From positions 270,001 through 334,000 of the forward strand of contig CAUYUJ010015749.1 in assembly GCA_963575745.1 (NCBI GenBank): a stretch of DNA of 64,000 nucleotides, given 5' to 3'. Position 1 is the stretch's first letter. Every line of letters starts with the position of its first letter. The DNA is from Prorocentrum cordatum. Lineage: Eukaryota; Sar; Dinophyceae; Prorocentrales; Prorocentraceae. Shown here piece by piece: positions 32,890 to 43,440 of the stretch. The notes beneath the pieces were generated by a model, which searched no databases, was not told the origin of the DNA, and worked only from the letters and a program-made list of their open reading frames with translations. Both the position numbers and the translations under genes were made by a program.

Positions 32890-33070
32890 GTGCCGCCGCC
32901 CCGGGGCGGCCTCCTCGCCGCCCCCGTCGGCGTCCTCGACGTCTTCGTCGTCCTCGTCGTCCTCGGCGTCCTCGGCGGCCTCGGCGGCCTGGTGGTCCTC
33001 GGCGCCCTCGGCGCCGTCGTCCTCGTCGTGTGCGCCGTCGTCCCCGCCGTCGCCCTGGCCGCCGCCGATG
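32890..33070. repeat. (CGTCCTCGGCG)-type triplet-derived repeat
   Basis: GTCCTCGGCGTCCTCGGCGG words, a decayed GTC/CGG triplet tract. Confidence 0.7.
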
Positions 33071-33159
33071 TCAGCATCTCCGCCCGGTCCGCGTCCTGCC
33101 GCCCGCTGCCGCCTCGAGGTTCCAGGGTGCCGGCCTGCCGCCCTCCTCCTCGAGACTCG

Positions 33160-33292
33160 AGGATCGAGCAGGAGGATCGAGGATCGAGGAGGATCGAGGA
33201 CCGAGGAGGATCGAGGAGGATCGAGGTCGAGGATCGAGGTCGAGGATCGAGGAGGATCGAGGATCGAGGAGGATCGAGGATCGAGGAGGTGG
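33160..33292 (+). repeat. GATCGAGGAG tandem repeat
   Basis: Units of 7 and 10 bp (GATCGAG, GAGGATCGAG) alternate for ~130 bp. Similar GGGATCGAGG units occur at 38618-38645. Confidence 0.9.
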
Positions 33293-33469
33293 ATCCGCCG
33301 CCGCGTGCGCCAGCGCAGCGGCCATGGCAATGGCATGTCCTCGTCTTCTGCGGTCTTAGCGAGCGCAGGTACTGGGGGTGCCTCTACCGCGGCCGCGCTG
33401 CCTGCCGCGCGCGCGCGGTGGCCCTTCCTGCGATTGCACGGCCGAGTCTATGGGCGCGGGGGCTGCGAG

Positions 33470-33980
33470 ATCGCGGCGGCCCCCCCACTTTTCTGGGCAA
33501 GCGAGTGCGGACGTCACGCAATTTCCTGGGCTGCGCGAGCGGCTCGCCGTCCATCTCCTGCCTGCCTCGCCGCCTCATGTACCTTCTGGTGCTCGGTTGG
33601 ACGCTGCGGCGACAGGTGAACGCGCCCGTCGAAGAAATGATGGCCGAGGCTGGGCGCTTGGCCTGGCAATGGCGGTTCGAGCGGCAGTCGGCTTGCATCG
33701 AAGCACGCGACAAGGCCAAGCAGGCCGAAGCGGCCTTCGCCGACCGACGCGGGCACCCATCTCGAAGAGGCCCATGCCGTTCATGCTGGTGCCGAGGAGA
33801 AAAAGGGTCATCTCAATGATAAGGATGCCAATAATACGAAGAAGATGGACGCATCCTCCGTGAGCCCCGCGGGCGACGCTGGACACCCTCGCAGCGATCA
33901 GGGCCGCGCAAGTGAAGCGCCGCCTGCGCGACCTGCCACGCCATCCGGTCCTGGCCTTGGCCCCGCCCGTGAGGCACATT
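33470..33980 (+). pseudogene. Retroelement upstream (gag-like) ORF fragment
   Basis: Protein-like frames run SADVTQFPGLRERLAVHLLP (33505), then VEEMMAEAGRLA (33628) and DKAKQAEAAFADR (33709), then after a frame change AEEKKGHLNDKDANNTKK (33800) to a stop at 33980. The helical, Ala/Glu/Lys-rich style followed by a Pro/Ser/Gly-rich tail is what I associate with the ORF upstream of RT in dinoflagellate retroelements. At least two frameshifts. Function in the live element is presumed RNA binding. Confidence 0.5.
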
Positions 33981-34109
33981 GAAAATGGCCCACCGTGCAA
34001 GATGATGGCTGGCGCATCTGAAAGTCCACCCATGGGGGGGTGTAACTTGCGGACCGCGCGGGGGGCTTCCCACGGCCCCTCACGCTCGCCTGCCTTGCGC
34101 GTCTCGTCG

Positions 34110-34114
34110 TTGCG

Positions 34115-34151
<37 letters not shown>

Positions 34152-34196
34152 GCTGTTGTTGTTGCTGTTGTTGTTGTTTTTGTTGTTGCTGTTGTT
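34110..34196. repeat. (GTT)n microsatellite
   Basis: About 29 GTT units with single changes. Confidence 0.95.
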
Positions 34197-34339
34197 GAAT
34201 TCTCACTTTTGAAAAATAATTATTGTTGATCCCCCCCACCAGTGCATACTATTTTTTCTCAATCAAAGTGTGCCCCTCGACGCTCGCACCCTGTTTTTTG
34301 ACAGGGAAAGTCTTCCTGGTCAAACTGGCCCCCTGGCCC

Positions 34340-34860
34340 CCGGGTTACAACAACAACGGCTCCCGCTTGAGACTTCCTTACGATTTAGCCAAGACCCCCG
34401 CTCCCGCCCGAGATTTCCTTACATTTTATTCAGGAATCGCGCTCTCGCTTGGGACTTCCTTACAATTTATGCAGGAATCGCTCTCCCGGCGCTCTGGAGT
34501 CGCGCTCTCGCTGGAGACTTGCTTGCAACATACTGAAGAATGGCCTTGCGTGGGAATTTCTTGCAATTTGCCCAAGCGCCGCGCTCCCGACACCCAGTCA
34601 CCCAGGAGTCGCGCCCGTTGTGGCCCCATGTGCATGCCCTTCGTGGCCCCGCTGTCGCCATTTGTGCCCCCCTCACTGTCCTACGTGGCCCAGTTGCTAC
34701 CCTCAGTGGCCCCATAGTTGCCTTCTGTGGCCCCGCATTATCTGCACTTCGTGGCCCCCGCTCGTTCGCGCTCTTCGTGGCCCCATTCCCTTCGTGTCCC
34801 CGCTGTCGCCCTTCGTGGCCTACTTCGTGCCTTCGTGGCCCTGCTGTCGTTCTCTCTCGC
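34340..34860. repeat. Degenerate repeats ACTTCCTTACAATTT and CTTCGTGGCCCC
   Basis: First half: CTCGCT.GGGACTTCCTTACA words every ~55 bp. Second half: CTTCGTGGCCCCGCTGTCGCC words every ~20-30 bp. Confidence 0.65.
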
Positions 34861-34867
34861 TCTCGCT

Positions 34868-34912
34868 TTCGTTCGTCGTCGCCGTCGTCGTCGTCGTCGC
34901 CGTCGTCTTCGA

Positions 34913-34945
<33 letters not shown>

Positions 34946-34952
34946 GGTCGGT
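34868..34952. repeat. (GTC)n microsatellite
   Basis: About 25 GTC/CGT units. A second TTATTGTTG tract lies at 35185-35258. Confidence 0.95.
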
Positions 34953-35259
34953 CCCCTGTCCGTCCCTCTTGGGGTCGGGTTGACGGTCCGCGGCCGCCCC
35001 GCCGATCAGCGCTGCCGCTGGCCAGGCCGACGGTCCGCGGCCGCCCCGCCGCTTGCCGGGGCCCGGCCTGCAGGGAAGAAAGGTATACCCCCCAAAACGG
35101 GTTCGATCGAAGACGAAGAGGGCGGGTATCGAGGGTTTGGGAAATACGCCTTATTGGGCACTCGAGCATATAAGGGCGAGCAGTCTGAACATTATGATCA
35201 TTATTGTTATTATTATTGTTGTTGTTGTTGCTGTTGTTGCTGTTGTTGCTGTTGTTCTT

Positions 35260-35853
35260 GAGGGCGTCGCAGATGCACCCATGGGAGGCGGCGAAGATTC
35301 TGCGGGCGCTGGACAGCGCGGTGGTGGGCAGAAGCCAGTCCCAGACGAAGCTGGCGATGATCTACTAGCTGAGCTTGAGCGCCGTGAGCTGGCGGAGCTT
35401 CGCAAGCGCTCCGCTGGCGAGCGCAGGCCCGCAGTCCCCGAGAGGTTGGATGCCCCCCTGGTCGCGATGTTCCATGCCCGAGCGCATATCAAGCACAAGG
35501 AGGCCACCTATGCGAATGATACGTGGGACAGTGACTCCGCGCACCTTGCAGCCCCCGGCCTGTTCAGAGCACGCCGTTCGTTTGACGTGCCCGGGGGGCG
35601 AATGCAAAGCGTCTGCGTTTCAGCTTGCGCGCCGCCCACCGATGGTGCCGGGAATGTCGGACAAGGTCAGAGTTGTTTTTTTCTTTCGGAGATGCAGACT
35701 CAGCAGCGCACCTCGACTGTTGGAGGTGTTTGCCTGTTCTCAGGCACGGTGGCTTCCGGGTTGAAACTCGCGGGTTTGCATGGATTTGTTGAATTTATTT
35801 GGGCGCTCGAGTGTCCCTGGGTCTTCCTTGAAGACAAATTTGGAGCCCCTTGA
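35260..35853 (+). pseudogene. Retroelement ORF segment, uncharacterised
   Basis: Open from the (GTT)n tract to the TGA at 35851. It has a convincing protein texture: DEAGDDLLAELERRELAELR (35345), VPERLDAPLVAMFHARAHIK (35437), then a Cys-rich portion. A coiled-coil-like helix is evident. It lies between the gag-like fragment and the RT region of the same strand, so I read it as the middle of that element's N-terminal region. No catalytic motif seen. Confidence 0.4.
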
Positions 35854-36379
35854 GTAGCGCCATTCTGGCGTCTGCGAAGTTGCTTCGGGCGTGGCGGTCG
35901 AACCTCGCGAGGCCAATCTCACTTGTGATATAGGAATCGGAAGTTATGGAGCGCGCTGCGGTGTCGCGTGACGTTCGGCCGTGCCTCGCCGCGCGCGCAG
36001 ACTGGAGCTTTGCTTTTTTGCGTTTGATGTCTCTCCCGCGTTTTCCGCCAGTGGCCCTTCTTGAGTTTCATTGGCCCATGCGCGCGCAAGGGTTCTCGGA
36101 AGCTCGCCAAAGGCGGTCGACTGCTGCAGAGGCGCTGCTCAGCTGCAGCGCCGGCCTGGATTGGCCTGCGCCGGGCGGGCGCAGGGGCGAAGCGGCAGTT
36201 GCGCAGGGGCAGATCCTACCCAAGAGGAAGAGTCAGGGAACAAGATTCGTCGCGCCCCTGCCTCGCTTTGTGGGCGATGGTCTCGCCCCGCCCGCGCGAT
36301 TTTGCAGCTGCCCCCAAGCGCGGGAGCGCCGCCCTGGTCACCGCGCTCGGGGGCCTCCTCCGCGCGCGCGGTGACGAGG

Positions 36380-37970
36380 TTGGCCGCCGCGTTGAGCGGC
36401 TCGCCGATGCTCGGTAAGCTGATGTTTGGATCGGGCCGTTGGAAGAGCTCCCGTCTGACCCCGGGGAGCTTGAAATGGCCCATCATCCCCGCGCGCGCGT
36501 GGGCCGCGGCTCGACAAGCCAACCGCATCGGGGCCCAGGCCTGGTTAATCAATGGTTTGGTCGGGGGCACTGAGCATCTTCATGGGTGGTTGCGTTCTGA
36601 CTCCAAGGGGGGCGTTGACACGTTGGCCCCCCCCCTCTGGAATTGCCCAGACACCCAGAGAGCTGCCAAATCGCCGCGAGGCTTCTTGGGCTTCTTCCTG
36701 GGCGCCCGCCGCTCGGCAGGCTGAAGGCCCGAAGTTAGCCACGGGGCCCCCCCGCCCCTTGCCGAACTGGTGGCGCTGGAGGCCCGCAGCGTCGACGGCC
36801 GGGATGTCGCTGCTGCCTGCAAATGTTGTTTCTGATGCTGCGATTGGGGTTGATGGGCGGCCGCCTAGAGGCCTCCCCCAACTCCCGCGAAGAGGCCATT
36901 GGCTACCTTGTCAAATGGCATTGCGCATGGCCTTGGCCCCCCCCCCGCAAGTGCACTGGCGTTTTCGTTGCCCCCCAAGACTTCCACCATTAAATGGACT
37001 ATCGCGAAATGCCCCATCCCGCGCCGCATGCGCGCCCGCATCAGGGGAGACCGGATTCATAAGTGGACTGATAGTCGCGTCGCCCATCGGGGCGCAGCCG
37101 TGGAAAACTCGTCGGCCCTGAGGGCTGCTATGCCCAGGGAAGGGATCCACGAGCGTGCCTGCGCGGAGTTGTTTTGTCGATGTTTGCCTTTTGGGATATG
37201 GGAAAATCGTCCGACGCCGTAGATCCGAGCAAGCTGGTGAACTTGGCGCAGGTTGTCGACTACTCCCCCATGCTCCACTATGTGGGCCTCCTGGTCCACG
37301 CCTCCCCCATGCTTCTCGGGGTCCACTTTCTGGTGCCGGGAGCGAGGCAGGCTGGCCGGTCTTCTCTTGCAGGCCGCTTTCAATCGGCACCCTGGGTTCA
37401 GTGCTATGTGCGTGATGTTTGGAGGCAGCTCGCCGCCGGGCATCGCGCGCGCCCATGTCAGCCTACGTCGATGACTTGACCCAGTGCGTCCCAGGTTCTG
37501 TTCGAGATATTGCGTCAAAGCTGTTGCCAGCGCCTCGAGAACTGCGTGGGCTGTTCAAGAAGCGTGGGCACAACATGTCATGCAAGTTCTGTGTACCTTT
37601 GTGCCCTCGCAAAGACTGGACGCCCATTTCAAGCTCTCTGCGACGAACTAGATGTTCCGTTCCGCCCCAGTGAATGTGCGAAGGGTATGGGAATTGGAGC
37701 TTCCGCGTGGACGAGAAGGACGATGTGGATGATGAGACACAGGAAGGATGAAGCTAAACGCCAATCTAAGAAGCTGACTTCGCTTGCCCATGCCAGCCCT
37801 CGCGCGAGGAATAGTTTCAAGCCAGGGGATGCTGCCGTACCAGAGGAACAAAAATAGTGAGCGTAACAAGGTGGCTGAGAACCGCCTCCTTGTGACGAAG
37901 AGGATTAGTGTTGTCTCCCGGCCTTTTTTTTCTCCTCGCGCGCCAGAGGGCCCGCGAGGATCGCATTAGC
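36380..37970 (+). pseudogene. YVDD-type reverse transcriptase, frameshifted
   Basis: Protein-like pieces in shifting frames: GSLKWPIIPARAWAAARQAN (36470), then FWDMGKSSDAVDPSKLV (37190), the RT palm start where D..K..D resembles the A motif. GRFQSAPWVQCYV (37373) follows, then the catalytic box SAYVDDLTQCVPGSVRD (37457). Downstream KGMGIGASAWTRRT (37683) and the basic helix KRQSKKLTSLA (37757) are the region after the palm. The open piece ends at 37969. The enzyme would copy the element's RNA into DNA. Frameshifts near 37180, 37450, 37620 and 37840 inactivate it. The SAYVDD box and lack of a QGDP motif set it apart from the FADD LINEs in this window. It matches the RNase H module at 30613-32374 in style, which suggests two copies of one family in head-to-tail order with different truncations. 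Confidence 0.7.
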
Positions 37971-37979
37971 AGAGGGCAC

Positions 37980-38545
37980 CAGAGAGCGAAAGGGCCCAGC
38001 TCGATGAATATCCGTAAGCAGAGGCGTACCGAACACGACCATTCTGTCTCCAACAGCTTTGGTGCGTAGATTTTGTTAGTTGTTGCCCTCGGTCTTGGGT
38101 CTTCTGAGGCTGTTGGGGGCCGCCCCTGGGGAATCCGAGTGGGCATCCATAATTCGGCCGTGCGCATCCGATGCACTCTTTAGCTGAATTCAAAAGAGTT
38201 TTTCTTTCTGTCGGAGATGTGGGAGTGTTGCGGTCAGCCTTGCGCAAAAGCTGACCCAACCTTGCCTTCCCGAGCCGCCTGCGACCAGCAGACGCAGCCT
38301 CAACAGGCCAGCGGAAGGTAAGCCCCCTAAGTGCGGCGTGACCTTCCCAAGCCTGTAACTGATTGGTGCCAGTGCCGACTTTGCACTCGGTCACCCCTCT
38401 TTGCTGGAATCACTGGAGTCCTTCCTGCTTGTCGTCTACCTCCTCCTTCCCTTCCCCTCCTCCTCCCCTTCTTCCTGTTCCTTCTCCCTCGTCCATATTC
38501 CCTCGCGCGCGCGCGCGCTCCTGTGCGCGCAGGAGTAGGATAACG
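37980..38545. other. No gene recognised
   Basis: Unique-looking flank of the retroelement with a CTC-rich patch at 38440-38500 and a short (CG)n at 38505-38530. Confidence 0.45.
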
Positions 38546-38547
38546 AA

Positions 38548-38640
38548 CGAGAAAGACGAGGCGGAGGAGGAGGAGGAGGAACAGCAGGAGGAGGAGGAGG
38601 AAGAGGAGGAGGAGGGATCGGGGATCGAGGGATCGGGGAT
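38548..38640. repeat. (GGA)n tract with GGGATCGAG repeats
   Basis: GGA repeats followed by two GGGATCGAGG units. Confidence 0.9.
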
Positions 38641-38979
38641 CGAGGTTTCGGGACGTCTTGGCCTCTTGGGACCCCTGGAGACCTCCAGGATGGAAGAGGG
38701 ACTGAAGCCGGGGAGGGAAGAGGTGGCCGCCTTCTCCTCATCTTTCCTACTTCCTCGTCCCCCTCGCCCCCCCCCCCTCCCTCAAGCATCGGCTCGAGGT
38801 GTTTCCGTGGCAGGGTGTTGGGTTTCCTCTCGACGTCTTGGGTCGCCCCGTTCGCCCTCTCGCGCCGCCTGGGGGCCCCAGTGCCAGAGCTCGGCGGTGG
38901 CACGCTGTTCAGGCCTCTTTAGCCTGGTTGCCAACAATGGCACGTCGAGGAGCTAAAGGTGCCGCTGTCCCAATGTGCC

Positions 38980-39145
38980 CTCTTGCAAGGGCTCCCACGA
39001 GGGCGCGAAGTTATTCGCGCTTCGCGGTCCTCGTTCCTTCTCCCCCCTCCTCCTCGTCCTCCTTTTCTCCCTTTGGGGGGGCGGCGCGAGGGCGCGAAGT
39101 TATTCGCGCTTCGCGCTTCGCGGAGCGCGAAGCGCGAAGTTGGGA
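38980..39145. repeat. GCGCGAAGTTATTCGCGCTTCGC palindromic repeats
   Basis: GGGCGCGAAGTTATTCGCGC occurs at about 39003 and 39091 (88 bp apart). The second runs into an extended TTCGCGCTTCGCGGAGCGCG palindrome. Confidence 0.8.
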
Positions 39146-39635
39146 GCCCTAGTCTTGGATATCCCAGGGTCCGTTCGGCCTCGTGACAGGTGCTCTGGAG
39201 GCCGTGGGGGCCTCCTTGGGAATCCTGGGGGCACCTCGGTTCAGGGGCACTTCTATCGACACCCGAGCATAGAGTCGAGTAGGCTGGCAGCCACGGCAAG
39301 GAGCGCACTCGTTGCTTGAACTTTGGCTTGCGCAATCACCTCGTATTGCCGAAGTGTTTGCCAAGTGCGCCAGCTTCTGGTATTCATTGCTGCTGGACGG
39401 AGCTGCATTCATTGTATTGGTCTCGTGTGCCCTTGGGCTACCCTACAAGAGTCTTGCGACACAATTGTGGTGGTAGGGTTTTGCTGTTTGGTAGGCACGT
39501 ATTGGATTTGTTTTTCCCTACCTAGGCTCTGCCTAGAAGGGTTCTTACTCTCTAGCTTAAAGGGGCCGGGCAGTGCTACACGCCCCGGGCGGTTCCCCCA
39601 GTCGCCGCCCCGCGGTTCCCCCAGTCCCTTGGGAG

Positions 39636-40882
39636 TTTTAGCCTTAGCTTTAGCTTTAGCTTAGCTTTAGCTTTAGCTTTAGCTTTAGCTTAGCTTTAGC
39701 TTAGCTTCAGCAAAGTGTTAGCTTAGCTTTAGCTTAGTTTTAGCTTAGCTTTAGCTTAGCTTCAGCTTAGTGTTAGCTTAGCTTTAGTAGCTTAGTTTTA
39801 GCTTTAGCTTTAGCTTAGCTTTAGTTTAGCTTTAGCTTAGCTTTAGCTTATATTTAGCTTAGCTTTAGCTTAGCTTCAGCTCAGCTTTAGCTTAGCTTTA
39901 GCTTAGCTTTAGCTTAGCTTTAGATTTAGCTTTAGCTTAGCTTTAGCTTAGCTTTAGCTTAGCTTTAGCTTAGCTTCAGCTCAGCTTCAGCTCAGCTTTA
40001 GCTTAGCTTTAGCTTAGTGTTAGTTTAGCCTTAGCTTAGCTTTAGCTTATATTTAGCTTTAGCTCTAGCTTAGCTTTAGCTTAGCTTTAGCTTAGTGTTA
40101 GCTTAGCTTTAGTTTTGCTTTAGCTTAGCTTTAGCTTAGTGTTAGCTTAGCTTTAGCTTAGCTTTAGCTTAGCTTTAGCTTAGCTTTAGCTTAGCTTTAG
40201 CTTAGCTTTAGCTTAGCTTTAGCTTAGCTTTAGCTTAGCTTTAGCTTAGCTTTAGCTTAGCTTCAGCTTAGTGTTAGCTTAGCTTTAGTTTAGCTTTAGC
40301 TTAGCTTTAGCTTAGCTTCAGCTCAGTGTTGGCTTAGTTTTAGCTTAGTGTTAGCTTGGTGTTAGCTTAGCGTTAGCTTAGCTTTAGCTTAGCTTTAGCT
40401 TAGCTTTAGCTTGGCTTCAGCTTAGCTTCAGCTTAGTTTTAGCTTAGTTTTAGCTTAGCTGTAGCTTAGATTTAGCTTAGCTGTAGCTTAGCTTTAGCTT
40501 AGCTTTAACTTAACTTTAGCTTAGCTTCAGCTTAGCTTTAGCATAGCTTTAGCTTAGCTCCAGCTCAGCCTTAGCTTAGCGTTAGCTTAGTTTTCGCTTA
40601 GCTTCAGCTTAGCTTTAACTTAGCTTTAACTTAGATTTAGCTTAGATTTAGCTTAGCTTTAGCTTATATTTAGCTTCAACGTTAGCTTAGCTTTAGCTTA
40701 GCTTTAGCTTATAGTTAGCTTAGTTTTAGCTTAGCTTCAGCTTAGCTTTAGCTTAGCTTTAGCTTAGTGATAGCTTAGCCTTAGCTTAGCTTTTGCTTAG
40801 CTTTAGCTTAGCTTCAGCTTAGCTTTAGCTTAGCTTTAGCTTAGCTTTAGCTTAGCTTTAGCTTAGCTTTAGCTTAGCTTTA
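39636..40882. repeat. 11-bp array (TTTAGCTTAGC)n, ~1.25 kb
   Basis: About 110 units, mostly TTTAGCTTAGC with TTCAGC, GTTAGC, TTTAGT and TATTTAGC variants. Homogeneous between 40140 and 40260, more diverged toward the middle right. AT-rich inside GC-rich DNA. No significant ORF in any frame. Ends abruptly at both sides. Confidence 0.98.
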
Positions 40883-40884
40883 CT

Positions 40885-41370
40885 GTTGCTACTAGTGCTG
40901 CTTTCCTAGGGGCTCCAACTCCTAGGTAGGGTCGCACCGGGATAATCTTCCTCAAATGTTCTTGTTCACGCTCGCGGTGGTTCCCCACGTGCGGAAAGAT
41001 CGAGGAGCCTCAAACATGGTGAAGGTATCTTCTGCGTCAGGCGCTGCTGTCCTACACGCTTCTCTATGACAGAGTGGCGATCGGGTGGCATCTTCGTTCA
41101 TTTGTTGCGGGGTGTTGTTGGCGATGTTGTTCGCAGCCTCGCCATCCAGTGCTCGCAGTGCTCGTCCTCGTGCTCGCATCGGGCCTGGAGTTCGGGGGAG
41201 GCGTGTGAATATCGCTACGCGAAGGCCGTAATCTCCTCCTCCGCCAAGGTTGCTCGCCTGAACGGCGGATCGCCCTGGAGGGGCAGCGTGAGCGCCCGTT
41301 CTAGAGGCCACTCGGGCCCTGTAGCGGTTCCATATCGAGGATGTTTGTTACAAAGACGACGCTCGGAAGT
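40885..41370. other. No gene recognised
   Basis: Unique-looking sequence. Opposed ~100-codon frames lack decisive codon bias. Confidence 0.4.
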
Positions 41371-41684
41371 CACCTAGTTGCACGGCTGGCGTGAGGAGTC
41401 GATTTCAGGAGTTGTTTTGCCTTGCTTTGCCCTGCCTTGCCTCCTCTCGCGTTCCTCATCCTCCTCTTTGTGTGCCAGGCCACGGGGGCGCTCCGCCAGC
41501 GGCGTCAGTGGACCCGCGCGCGATCGCAGCCGCACGCGGGCAGGCAAGAGCGTCCAGGCATCGCTGGACTGCGACGCCAGCCTGCCCGCAGCACACAGTT
41601 CTCGAGCGAGATGCGGCAAGCCAACCACCACCTCCCCCACCACAAATCCTATGCTTCCCCTCCTCGTCATAGAACCTCAAGGTT

Positions 41685-41880
41685 CCTCCTCCTCCTCCTC
41701 CTCCTCCTCCTCCTCCTCCTCCTCCTCCTCCTCCCCTCCTCCTCCCCTCCTCCTCCCTCCTCCTCCTCCTCCTCCTCCTCCTCCTCCTCCCCCTGCTCCT
41801 CCTCCTCCTCCTCCTCCTCCTCCTCCTCCTCCTCCTCCTCCTCCTCCTCCTCCTCTCCCTCCTCCTCCTCCCCCTCCTTC
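41685..41880. repeat. (CTC)n tract before a candidate exon
   Basis: About 190 bp of CTC with CCC interruptions, ending 20 bp before a CGCGCAG acceptor. It could serve as a very long polypyrimidine tract. Confidence 0.95.
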
Positions 41881-41899
41881 CTGTGCGCGCCGCGCGCAG

Positions 41900-42004
41900 G
41901 CTCCCCAGGCGACTTCGGCTACTCCGACGTGCAGAAGCCGGAGGGCTACCTGCACACGTACCGCGACCTGTGCCGCCCGGCGCACCTCGACATGCTCGAG
42001 GACG
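41900..42004 (+). CDS. Candidate internal exon, unknown protein
   Basis: Bounded by CGCGCAG at the left and GACG|GTCGCC at the right: 105 nt, phase 1 at both ends. In the GC3-rich frame (almost every third base G or C) it reads SPGDFGYSDVQKPEGYLHTY and then RDLCRPAHLDMLEDG. Composition is that of a normal globular protein. I do not recognise the family. Both flanks are low-complexity intron-like DNA. Confidence 0.55.
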
Positions 42005-42209
42005 GTCGCCCTTCGGCCTCCTCGTGTCGTGGGACGGCAGAGAGGGGAGGGCTCAGAGGAGGAAAGGCTACCCATACCGCTACCCTGTCCCGTTTCCCTT
42101 TTTCGACCTCCCGAGAGGCCCTCGTCGCCACCGCTGGATTCGCCTCGCGAACGCACCCCAGGAGAGGTCCGGGGAGTAGCGGTAGCGTTGCCTATTGGTT
42201 TCTCCAGAG

Positions 42210-42429
42210 GGGGTCTGGGAGACGGGAGAAAGGGAGGAGCCGGGAGCGGAGGGAGGAAGGAGGAGGGAGGCGGGGGGGAAGGGAGGGAGGGAGGGAAGGA
42301 GGGAGGAGGGACTGAGTAGAGGGGGGGAGTAGAGGGAAGGAGGACCAGGAGGAGGAGGAGGAGGAGGAGGAGGAGGAAATGGGAGGAGGATGGGCAGGAG
42401 GAGGAGGAGGAGGAAGAAGAGGAGGAGCA

Positions 42430-42460
<31 letters not shown>

Positions 42461-42544
42461 AGGAGGAGGAGAGGAGGGGAGGAGGAGGAGGAGAGGAAGA
42501 GGACGAAGAGGAGGAGGAGGAGGAGGACCGAGAGAGATGATGAT

Positions 42545-42618
<74 letters not shown>

Positions 42619-42619
42619 C

Positions 42620-42702
<83 letters not shown>

Positions 42703-42935
42703 ATGCTGGTGATGCTGATGCTGACGCTGATGCTGATGCTGATGTTGCTGATGATGCTGGTGATGCTGATGATGAGGAGGAGGAGAAGGAGTTGGATGTG
42801 GAGGAGGAGGAGGAGGTGGAGGTGGAGGTGGAGATGGAGCTAGAGGAGGAGGAGGAGGAGGAGGAGGAGGAGGAGGAAGAGGAGGAGAATGAGGAGGAGG
42901 AGGAGAAGAAGGAAGGAAGGGAGGGGAGGGGATGG
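42210..42935. repeat. (GGA)n - (GAT)n - (GGA)n block
   Basis: GGA-rich 42210-42535, ~60 GAT units 42538-42700 grading into GCTGAT, then GGA-rich 42775-42935. Poly-Asp, poly-Met and poly-Glu frames are artefacts. Confidence 0.97.
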
Positions 42936-42959
42936 GAGGAGAGGGGAGGATGATGAGCC

Positions 42960-43440
42960 GATGCCTTCTCTGCTTTTCGGCTATGTGGTTTCCGTCCCGC
43001 TGCGCATCTGCCGAGCAAACAGAGGCGGAGAAGCGGAGGCATGATCGAGCATCGGAGCTGGATGGTCGAGATTCCAGGGCCGAGGAGCCGAGGAGGGATG
43101 GGGGCAGGGAGGGGAGGGGGAGGGAGGATTTCATGCTTCTGTCATTTGGTTGTTTCGCTCAAGCCATGGGTGAGCGGGCAGTGGCGCCACGAGTCTTCAT
43201 ACGAGTGCACGCGGAACGGAGCGTTCACTTCTGTGGCCCTTTCTGGAGTCCCCCATGGCTCTTGACTCCGGCAGGGCGTGGCCTTGGGCGATTTCTGGCG
43301 GGTGTCTTCCTCATCAAGCTCCAGGTATATGTTCGGCCTCCCGCCAGAGGCCGAGGGCGTCGGGAGCAGAGGCACCTTGTCGTCAGCAGCTGTTGGCGGA
43401 TTCGGGGAAGTCTCTGGGCTGAATCCGGGCGCTCATCGGG
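42960..43440. other. No gene recognised
   Basis: Average-complexity sequence without a supported frame. Confidence 0.4.

Noticed and set aside
39636-40882. Telomeric repeat
   Set aside because: The unit is TTTAGCTTAGC, not the TTTAGGG type expected in dinoflagellates, and the array is internal with unique DNA on both sides.
42544-42843. Poly-Met / poly-Asp protein
   Set aside because: (GAT)n microsatellite.
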